Source of the DNA: Hygrophila difformis
Taxonomy: Eukaryota; Streptophyta; Magnoliopsida; Lamiales; Acanthaceae
NCBI GenBank assembly: GCA_030278955.1
Contig: JAOANR010000006.1
Coordinates: 30,175,124-30,239,123, forward strand
Direction of reading: 5' to 3'
Length of the DNA stretch: 64,000 nt
In this document: positions 55,773-64,000 of the stretch, piece by piece
Layout of the letters: every line of letters starts with the position of its first letter
How positions within the stretch are numbered: the first letter of the stretch is position 1
The notes under the pieces: model-generated
Seen by the model: only the letters and a program-made list of their open reading frames with translations
Told to the model about the DNA's origin: nothing
The model's database searches: none
Position numbers and translations under genes: made by a program

Positions 55773-58700
55773 TCATTTTAAATCCCGAAGCCGCCACATT
55801 CCAATTTTCTTCACGAGTTTCTCGAATGTTGCAGTCGGCAATGCCTTGGTAAATAGATCCGCTAAATTATTTTCTGATCGAATTTGTTGCACATCGATTT
55901 CACCATTCTTTTGAAAATCATGAGTGTAGAAGAATTTTGGTGAAATATGTTTCATTCTATCTCCTTTTATATAACCCCCTTTCAACTGGGCAATACAAGC
56001 CGAATTATCTTCAAATAAAATTATTGGGGGCATTTGTGGTTCAATGATTAAACCACAACTATTCAATATATGTTGAGTCATTGATCTCAACCAAACACAT
56101 TCTCGACTTGCTTCATGGATTGCTAATATTTCAGCATGATTAGAAGAAGTAGCAGTTAGAGTCTGCTTCATTGACCTCCAAGAGATAGCAGTTCCACCAC
56201 ACGTGAAGATATAGCCTGTTTGAGATTTGGCTTTGTGTGGGTCTGATAAATAACCTGCATCGGCATAGCCAATTAACTCATGTCGAGAGTCTTTTGGGTA
56301 AAATAACCTAAGATCAATTGTTCCTTGGAGATAGCGAAAAACATGCTTTATGCCTTTCCAATGTCGTTGAGTCGGGCAAGAGCTGAATCTTGCGAGTAGA
56401 TTGACTGCAAACGCGATATCAGGTCGCGTGCTGTTTGCAAGATACATTAACGCACCAATTGCGCTTAAATATGGGATTTCTGGGCCAAGTTGCTCTTCAT
56501 TATCTTCTTTTGGCCTAAATGGATCCTTTGCAGGATCAAGTGTCCGAACGACCATTGGATTATTTAGCGGATGAGCATAATCCATTCGAAATTGCTTTAA
56601 TACCTTTTGGGTATAAGCTGATTGATGAACAAATATGCCCATTTCCAAATGCTCAATTTGTAAGCCAAGGCGAAATTTCGTTTTCCCAAAATCTTTGATT
56701 TCAAACTCCTTTTTCAGATATTCGACCGCCTTTTTCAACTCTTCAGGAGTTCCAATTAGATTTAAATCGTCAACATAGACTGCGACGATCACAAATTCTG
56801 ACCCAATTTTCTTTATAAATACACAAGGGCTGATAGGGTCATTTGTATAACCTTCTTTTATCAATCTTTCACTGAGGCGGTTGTACCACATTCGGCCAGA
56901 TTGCTTGAGCCCATACAACGATTTTTGCAATTTGATGGAATAAGTTTCTCTGGGTTTTGAGTTGCAAGACTCAGGTAATTTAAACCCTTAAGGTATTTTC
57001 ATATAAATATCATTTTCCAATGAGCCATATAAATATGCAGTAACAACATCCATCAGCCTCATTTCGAGATTTTCTCGTACTGCTAGACTCATTAGATACC
57101 TGAATGTTATTCCATCCATAACTGGGGAATATGTTTCCTCAAAATCAATTCCCGGTCGTTGTGAAAAACCTTGGGCTACAAGCCTTGCCTTATATTTGGC
57201 AATTTCATTATTTTCATTTCTTTTTCTCACAAACACCCATCTGTAGCCAACAGGCTTCACATTTTTTGGTGTTTGGACAATAGGGCCGAATACTTTTCAT
57301 TTATTCAGTGAATCTAGTTCAGACTGAATTGCATCTTTCCATTTTGGCCAATCATTTCTTTTCCGACATTCTTCAACTGATCTTGGTTCAGGATCCTCGT
57401 TATTTTCCATTACATCGAGTGCAACGTTGTATGCAAAAGCATTATCAACGTTTGTTTCTTTTCGGTTCCAACATTTCCCAGTATTATATAATTGAAAGAA
57501 GTTTCAATAACTTCATTTTCTTCTGGGTGAATATTTTCATGTTCAACTTTTTCGGGGGTTGAATCAATTTCTCCCTCAGGAGTATCATCGGTGATTGATT
57601 TATCACCCATATAGATAATTTTCTTCTTTCGTGGATTTTTATCCTTGGAACCCAAAGGCCTACCACGCTTCAGGCGTGCAGTAGGTTCATTTGCACTTAG
57701 AATTTGCCCTTCTGGGACATTTATATTGGCTGGTGCATTTGCTGCATCATTTATATATGATTTTGTGACTTTAGCAGCATCATTAAAAGCATCGGGTAAT
57801 TGATTTGCAATTCCCTGTAAATGCACAATTCTTTGAACTTCAAGTTCGCATTGCCTTGTACGAGGATCAAGGAAATCAAATGGACTTTGCCAAGATATTT
57901 CCTTTTTCAGTTGATCATTTCCTCCCCCTAATGTCGGGAATTGAGTTTCATCAAAATGACAGTCTGCAAATCTTGCAGTAAATAAATCACCCGTTTTGGG
58001 CTCAAGATATTTAATAATCGAGGGTGATTCATACCCGACATATATGCCCAACCTTCTTTGAGGTCCCATTTTTGTGCGTTGTGGTGGCGCAATCGGTACA
58101 TAAACCGCACACCAAAAAATTCGCAAATGGGATATATTGGCTCCTTTCCAAACACAATTTGTGTAGGGGAGTAGCTATGATAGCTTGTCGGCCTTATTTT
58201 CACAAGTGTAGGGGAGTAGCAATATAGCATGTCCCCAAGCAGAAACATGGAGTTTTGATTTCATTAACAAGGGTCTTGCAATTAATTGCAATCGCTTAAT
58301 AAATGATTCTGCCAGACCATTTTGCGTGTGCACATGAGGCACATGATGTTCAACAGTAATTCCAATCGACATGCAGAAATCATCAAATGCATGTGATGTA
58401 TATTCTCCAGCATTATCAAGGCGTATTTTCTTTATCGGATGATCTGGAAACTGTGCTCGCAATTTTATAATTTGTGCAAGTAATCTTGCGAATGCCAAAT
58501 TGCGAGTTGATAATAAACAAACGTGTGACCAGAGTGATGACGCATCAATTAGTACCATAAAGTACTTGAAAGGTCCATACGGTGGATCAATAGGTCCACA
58601 TATATCACCTTGAATTCTTTCTAGGAATGTAGGGGATTCAATTCCCACTTTTACTGGAGATGGTCTGGTTATCAATTTCCCTTGTGAACAGGCTGCACAA

Positions 58701-59266
58701 TTGAACTCATTTGGGTTCAATATCATTTGCCTTTTCAATGTATGGCCATTTGAATTTTCAATAATTCACCTCAGCATTATACTGCTAGGATGCCCAAGTC
58801 TATCGTGCCAGGTAATAAATTCACTAGTAGCTTTCAAGCCTACTAGGTTATGTATTTCTGCAGCACATATTTTTGTATAGTATAAGCCAGAGGAGTAACA
58901 TGGCAATTTTTCATTCACAAATTTTTTGCCATTTTCAATTCGAGTTATCAAAAGATACTCGTGATCTGCCTCTTTTGAAGTTTCAATGTGATATCCATTT
59001 TTTCGAATATCATTGAAGCTCAGTAAATTTCTTCGAGCTTTGCGTGAGAACAAGGCATTTTCAATTGCCATTTTTGTCCCTTCAGGGAGAAATATAACAG
59101 CTCTACCGGAGCCTTCAATGCATTTTGCATTACCGCTTATAGTTTTCACTACGGTCTTTTCCAATTTTAAATTGGAGAAATAGCTTTTGCTTTTCAAAAT
59201 GCTATGCGTTGTTGCACTGTCAATGAGGCAGATATCATCTCCGACTTTTGAATTTCCAGCATCCAT
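55773..59266 (-). pseudogene. Copia pol: protease, integrase, reverse transcriptase, RNase H
   Basis: Minus strand. Protease with CLIDSATTHSI, where the usual DSG/DTG is DSA, then the GAG-pre region TWHDRLGHPS, zinc region CAACSQGK, and integrase with GDICGPI, RLDNAGEYTS and HTQNGLAESF. Reverse transcriptase follows with YKARLVAQGFSQRPGID and catalytic VAVYVDDLNL, then RNase H with NHAEILAIHE, FEDNSACI and ADLFTKALP. Breaks: TGA at 58766-58768, a stretch read in another frame at about 58225-58135 next to a small GTGTAGGGGAGTAGC duplication, a frameshift near 57440, a TGA near 57298 and a TAA at 56988-56990. Every domain is recognisable, so decay is recent, but no full polyprotein can be made. 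Confidence 0.92.
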
Positions 59267-59410
59267 TTCTTTACAAGAATATAAGAATGTTATTAAACAT
59301 CAGCAATATAATTGTAAATGGATAATAAAATGGAAGTACAGGATATCATTATTTATATTAAACGGGAATTATAAAAGATAAGTACAAAATATATATATCT
59401 ATATAATATA
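59267..59410 (-). other. AT-rich spacer between copia gag and pol
   Basis: Gag ends at a TAA (59411-59413) and the protease frame opens 144 bp later in the same frame, but with stops between. The spacer is very AT-rich with GT- and AG-type sites, so a spliced region is possible but unproven. Confidence 0.45.
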
Positions 59411-60448
59411 TTATTTGGTAACAGTATCTGGCTCAACAAAATCATCAGCTTCCAGGTGCGTGATATTATCATTTAGTATATCATCATAAGTATCATCGTG
59501 GGCATTATGGTGTGCTTCAACACCTGGTCTTTCTTTTCGTTTCGAGGCCTGATACAGTTCAGCTAAGTGTTTAGCTGTGTGGCATGTTTGAGCCATATGG
59601 CCTTTAATTCCACAACGATCACAATTTTCATCATTTTGTTTATGCTTTCTTGCATAATTTGTTTGTTGTGGTTTGTATGGCCTTCTAGTATCATATCTGC
59701 GATTTTGCTCAAATCGAGGCTTATTTCGGTAATTATTTTGACGAGATGATTCACCTCTGCCTCGATTGTGATACCGATTTTGGCCACGATCATCATTTTG
59801 ATTTTTAAAGTGCCCACGATCACGCACATATTTCGATGATTGAGTCGCGTTCACCTCAGGGAACGGTTTTGCACCTGCGGGCCTAGATTCATGATTTCTC
59901 AACAACAATAGGCTATTTTGTTCAGCCAATAATAAGCAGGTGATAAGATCAGAATATCTCTGAAAACCTTTTTGACGGTATGTCTTACTCAATACTGAGT
60001 TTTTAACATGAAACGTAGAATACGTTTTTTCAAGTATTTCTGCTTCAGATATCTTTTGCCCACATAATTGCAATTGGGCCGTAATTTTGAACACAGCGGA
60101 ATTATATTCCCGGACTGTTTTGAAGTCCTGAAGTCTCAGGTTTGTCCAGTCATCAAGGGCTTTTGGAAGCACCGTCTTTTTAAGATTATCATATCTTTCT
60201 TTCAGCTTTTCCCACAATGCCAGTGGGGATTCCACAGTCACGTACTCCATTTTAAGTGCCTCTTCGATATGATGGCACAAGAAAATCATGGCTTTTGCCT
60301 GATTTTGATGGCTGGGATTTTTGCCTTCAGCAATAGTATCTTCCAGACCCATTGAAGTAAGATGCATTTTTACATCTCGGGCCCAGGACATATAATTGCT
60401 TCCTTCAACGGTTAAGGGAGCAAATTCCTGCTTTGCAAGGTTAGCCAT
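59411..60448 (-). CDS. Copia gag
   Basis: 345 codons on the minus strand from ATG at 60448. The N-terminus MANLAKQEFAPLTVEGSNYM, then WARDVKMHL, HHIEEALKMEYVTVESPLAL and LWEKLKERYDNLKKT, is the UBN2-type gag core. An Arg/Asn/Gln-rich stretch leads to one CCHC knuckle (CDRCGIKGHMAQTC, near residue 277). It forms the particle and binds RNA. Unlike pol, this frame is unbroken, so a gag product could still be made if the LTR promoter is active. Confidence 0.9.
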   Translation of the reverse strand: MANLAKQEFAPLTVEGSNYMSWARDVKMHLTSMGLEDTIAEGKNPSHQNQAKAMIFLCHHIEEALKMEYVTVESPLALWEKLKERYDNLKKTVLPKALDDWTNLRLQDFKTVREYNSAVFKITAQLQLCGQKISEAEILEKTYSTFHVKNSVLSKTYRQKGFQRYSDLITCLLLAEQNSLLLLRNHESRPAGAKPFPEVNATQSSKYVRDRGHFKNQNDDRGQNRYHNRGRGESSRQNNYRNKPRFEQNRRYDTRRPYKPQQTNYARKHKQNDENCDRCGIKGHMAQTCHTAKHLAELYQASKRKERPGVEAHHNAHDDTYDDILNDNITHLEADDFVEPDTVTK

Positions 60449-60528
60449 AATCTTATTGAAAATTTTGGAATAAGAAATTATACCTCAAATTCTGATAATC
60501 CGGGCAGAGTCTACTCGTGCTGATAACG

Positions 60529-60865
60529 TGTTGTGAATAAATACAACTAGTTTAGCCTATTAGCATATGTATATAGTGCTAGTGTAGTAAAAACTAAAGA
60601 CTATAATGAAGAAATATAAAGAAAGAAGATGAAGTGTATAATGGACACTATATGATTATGATGAGAGGATTTCCTTCTCTTTACTTTCATTACATTTGAG
60701 CAAAGAATGGGGGTATTTATACAATATTTTTTCCACTAAATCCACTATCAAAAATCACTATCAAAGCCACTATGGTCACTTATTGGAGTGGTTATTATGG
60801 AATGGTTGAGTGGAGTGGATGTTTTAAATGGTAGTGTGGAAGACATACACACAATGTTCACAACA
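60529..60865 (-). repeat. Copia LTR (5' in element sense)
   Basis: Partner of 55299-55635; one base differs in my comparison. Confidence 0.95.
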
Positions 60866-60870
60866 CTGTT
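60866..60870. repeat. Target-site duplication CTGTT, right
   Basis: Copy of 55294-55298. Confidence 0.93.
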
Positions 60871-61379
60871 TTCTTTTTTTGGATGAATGAGCTGTGTGGG
60901 GTGGTACGAACAGAAGTGTTATCTGCTAGCTGGTTGTTTTCTAGTTGGGTGTGGCTTTCAAGCAGTGATGTTTTTCTATGTGCAATCAATAATAATAGTG
61001 CAATTAAATTGTTCAAATTTTTGCACGAAACTATTTTGAATATATATAAAATATGCCAAGTACTATTTTTTTTAAAATATATTTTGGGATGGGAACACAC
61101 ACATATGCATATAGGCACGAGCAGAAATCTTTGCTTTATAGGTGTTTATTTATATTTAGAATTTTTTTCAAACAGCATAAAAAAAAATAAAAAAAATATT
61201 ATGTCAGTTTATGTTTCTAGAAGTTTGCAATTTTATCTAATAGGAGTATATGTCTAAAAAAAAAATAAAATAAAATAACAATAATAGTACAAGCCATGCA
61301 TAATAGTACAAGAAATGTACTCTAAAGTAATACACACATATAGACACACATAATGCTTGAATTGCCTTTTGACATAATA

Positions 61380-61556
61380 GTTTTCTTCTAGCTTTCTTTT
61401 CTTAAAAAGTAGTGTCTCTTATAAAAATAAATAGCAATGAAGACCGAGTACTCTAAAGCAGTGTACTCTAAAGTAGTGTACTCTAAAGTAGCGTCTTTTC
61501 TTTTCTTCTAGCTTTCTTTTCTTAAAAGTAGTGTACTCTAAAGTAGTGTCTTTTAT
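61380..61556 (+). repeat. Short tandem repeats before the pol remnant
   Basis: Several units of GTACTCTAAAGTAGT (61447-61550) and a repeated CTTCTAGCTTTCTTTTCTTAAAA block (61385 and 61506). They lie at the join between leader and truncated pol. Confidence 0.8.
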
Positions 61557-61558
61557 TT

Positions 61559-61932
61559 TCTTTTTAGATAACCAAGTATCTCCAAGCTATATTGGACCTT
61601 TTGAAATAACTACTAGAGTCGGATCATTGGCCTATAGATTGGCCCTACCAGAAGAATTAACCAGAGTTCATAACGTATTTCACGTATCTCAACTTAAGGA
61701 ATATCATCAGGACCCAAAAAGGGAAGTGATGCCCGAGATAATCGAATTGGACGAGAACTTAACATATGAAGAGCATCCCGTGCGAATCTTGGATTCAAAG
61801 GAACGAACCACTAGGCGAAAATCGATCCGGATGGTAAAGGTGCAGTGGTCAAGGCATGACGAGAGAAATGCAACTTGGGAGGTAGAAACTGACATAAAGG
61901 AAAAATACCCCGAATTGTTCGACGAGATTTGA
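61559..61932 (+). pseudogene. 3' end of gypsy pol: integrase C-terminus with chromodomain-like tail
   Basis: The frame contains PSYIGPFEITTRVGSLAYRL, RVHNVFHVSQLKEY and, at the end, VKVQWSRHDERNATWEVETD followed by KEKYPELF, the C-terminal layout of Del/Tekay-type gypsy integrases with the chromodomain-like tail. The upstream 3 kb or more of gag-pol is missing: the match starts abruptly after the repeat array. The tail, in intact elements, helps choose integration sites in chromatin. It ends at a TGA (61930-61932), with the PPT about 115 bp further. Confidence 0.88.
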
Positions 61933-62047
61933 AGATCAAGAATAACTCGGTGTACCATGTAAGGGAATATATCAGTGTATTGAACTACTTATTATAATGC
62001 AAAATTTTTCATGACCACATTGTGTGGCTTCGAGGACGAAGCCTTAT

Positions 62048-62063
62048 TTTAAGGAGGGTAGAC
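62048..62063 (+). other. Polypurine tract
   Basis: TTTTAAGGAGGGTAGAC directly before the 3' LTR. Confidence 0.75.
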
Positions 62064-62168
62064 TATAACACCCCATAAAATTTTGCATAAAATTTCAAAT
62101 AGTGACATTTAAAGTTTCTAAAATAAAATATCTTCTAAATTCTAGTTGTTGATCATTGAATAAATTAA

Positions 62169-62226
<58 letters not shown>

Positions 62227-64000
62227 TTTTTCCAAACGACTATTTAATTGAAATTAACTAGTCAATTATATTATGTAGTATCAACATAATTAATTGGTAC
62301 AAGTCCGATGGTACCATCAATTTATAAATGTCGGATTAATATTAGATATGGATTAAAATATTAATCCATTCAAGTGTTGAAAAATTATATTTTGTCCAAC
62401 TACTTAAGTACTACTCAAGTAACAATTATCCCAAATTAAGGATTCGGAGCCTTTAATTATTTGATTATTGGTGCCAAATTAATAAATAAAATTTATTCCC
62501 TTTAAGTCCGTAAGTTTAAATTTTAAGTGTTAAGAATTATTAAGTCCATAGTTTAGATTAATTAGTTGATTGGATAAAATTGGGCCAGTAAATTGTATGA
62601 CCCAACAAGTAAAAGAAGAAAGCAAAAATAAAAGCCCAAAACACAAACCAATTAGGCCCAATCCAACTCAAAAGCCCAACCCATTACACAAACCCTAACC
62701 CTAACCCTAATTTTCTCGCCGCCGCCGCCCCCTTTTTCCGGCGCCGTCCTCGCCGCCGGCGAGCCTCCGGCCGGCCACCATGGCGTACGGCCACCACCAA
62801 ATCTTCCCCTTCTTCATTTCTGGCCGTCTTCCACCCCAAATCCACCTCCGGCCACCATCGAGCCACCATATTCTTCCCAAATCGCCACCTCCGGCGCCGC
62901 CACCGCCGGAGCTCCGCCGGCGACTCCACCACCTCTGACCAGCACCATCCACCATCTCCACCCTTCTCCATCTCGCCGACCACCCCGCGGCGTCCACCAT
63001 CTCCGCCGCCTCCTCGACGCCACCACTTTCCCCTCCATCCTCTTTTCCAACCCCCTATGTCCGAACCACCACCATTTCCATTCAAAAACCACAAAAACAA
63101 ACAAGAAGGAAGAAATAGTAGGGAGAAGAGAAATGGAAGAGGAAGAGGGGGAAGGCCGGATCGACTCCATCGCCACCTCTTCACCGCCGCCGCCGCCGCC
63201 GCTGCTTCCTCCCCCTCCCAGACCCGGAAGCGCGGCCACCACCACCCCTCCTCCACGGTTGCCGCGCCACCACCACCCGGCAGCCTCCTCACCACCCGCG
63301 GCCACCACCGCCCCTTCCCCATCTCACCACCACCGCGAGCCACCACCTCCACCACCAAATCCGGCCGACAGCCACCACCACCATTCCCCTCTCCTCCAAA
63401 ATTCCAAACACCCATAAAAATAAAAATAAAATAGAAAGAGATAGAGAAGGAGAGCCATTGTCGGCAACCGGTCGCCATCGTCGCTGTCTCCATCGTCGGT
63501 AATCGGTCGCCATCGCCGTTGTCTCCATAGCCGCCCCCGGGTGTGGACAAGTTTAGGGTGGGCATGGGCTAAAGAAAAAAAAATGGTGGAGGATGGGGAG
63601 GGAGTAGTAGAATAGGTAGGGTAGTGGTTTTTTTTATTAATGAGAAAGACCTCGTTTGTCTATAAAGAGTACCCAAACACTTTAATCAGTTCACCTTCCC
63701 AAGTCCCAGCATTTCAGTATATTTCCAGCTATGTTATCTTTTTTTTTCTTCTTTTCCATCCTGTAAGGATTAGCTGTTATGACATTTTAGTTCTGCCATT
63801 TTGAAAGCAGTAGGAAGATTTCAGAAATTCTCTGGTAAGAATTAATAGAATTGAAAAAAAAATGTATAGTTATTATTTGTTCTAAAATACTATTATATTA
63901 TACTAAATTAATGTTAAAATGTTTACTAGCCAAATAGCTGTAAAAGGAGTATCTGCTCGTAGCCTGTGCGTGTGTCATCCCCATTCCATCTTCGGTGACG
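62064..64000 (+). repeat. 3' LTR, truncated by the window end
   Basis: Matches 51318-53540 without the MITE. The GC-rich part again yields long but spurious Gly- and Pro-rich frames on both strands. Confidence 0.92.

Larger units (their letters stand above)
55299..60865 (-). mobile_element. Ty1/copia LTR retrotransposon, young insertion
   Basis: Two 337-bp LTRs (TGTTGTG to CACAACA), one base difference seen (GAGTGGG against GAATGGG), perfect duplication CTGTT. Minus-strand order gag, protease, integrase, reverse transcriptase, RNase H is the copia order. The minus-strand sequence after the 5' LTR reads CGTTATCAGCACGAGTAG, and a tract AAGGGGGAGTG precedes the 3' LTR. Gag is open; pol has stops and frameshifts. 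Confidence 0.96.
51318..64000 (+). mobile_element. Ty3/gypsy element with 3.4-kb LTRs, deletion derivative
   Basis: 5' LTR 51318-54742, initiator-Met primer site 54746-54756, short repeat-rich interior, only the last 370 bp of pol, polypurine tract, and a 3' LTR starting at 62064 that runs out of the window. The pol tail and long LTRs fit the Del/Tekay chromovirus type. A copia element is inserted inside. Without gag and almost all of pol it is non-autonomous. The right target duplication is outside the window; the left candidate is TCATG at 51313-51317. Confidence 0.88.

Overview
The window looks like nuclear DNA of a eudicot plant. The two intact protein genes have plant-style GT-AG introns and belong to plant families: an AGC VIII kinase of the D6PK group and a WEB/DUF827 coiled-coil protein. 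There is a eukaryotic tRNA-Phe(GAA) gene, and everything else is dominated by plant retrotransposons, Helitrons, Stowaway MITEs and hAT-like elements. I cannot name the species. No bacterial, organellar or CRISPR-type sequence was seen.

Left third (1-17 kb): a broken LINE end (1-882); a complete but decayed Ty3/gypsy element (2937-11153, target duplication CATAC); a palindromic LTR-retrotransposon relic (11802-13065); and a gag-only LTR element (13166-17023, duplication ATACC) that carries a striking GCCGCCA-rich array. A diverged AT-rich repeat (890-1485 and 11215-13160) is interrupted by two of these and so orders the insertions.

Middle (17-38 kb): a duplicated, unrecognised membrane-protein gene. 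Copy 1 (21699-22264) has a frameshift and is separated from its TATA box by a 3.75-kb Helitron. Copy 2 (30505-31233) is open but now reads into a Stowaway MITE. Between the copies lies an LTR element with three LTR pieces (26434-30019, one AACCG duplication). Downstream of copy 2 are a captured last exon of eIF2A, two hAT-like elements and a plant-mobile-domain gene remnant lying antisense beside an LTR.

Genic island (38-50 kb): D6PK-like kinase (+), tRNA-Phe (-), short TIR and SINE-like elements, then the WEB-family gene (-) with a 5'-UTR intron.

Right end (50.5-64 kb): a nest. A possible Helitron end is cut by a second gag-only LTR element. That is cut by a Ty3/gypsy element with 3.4-kb LTRs, which runs past the window end and has lost nearly all of gag-pol. 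That in turn is cut by a young Ty1/copia element (55299-60865, duplication CTGTT, LTRs differing at one base that I could find).

I found no coherent new multi-gene system. The most unusual material is structural: two LTR elements with opposed primer-binding sites, the GCCGCCA array, MITE and Helitron effects on the duplicated membrane-protein gene, and the antisense mobile-domain gene.
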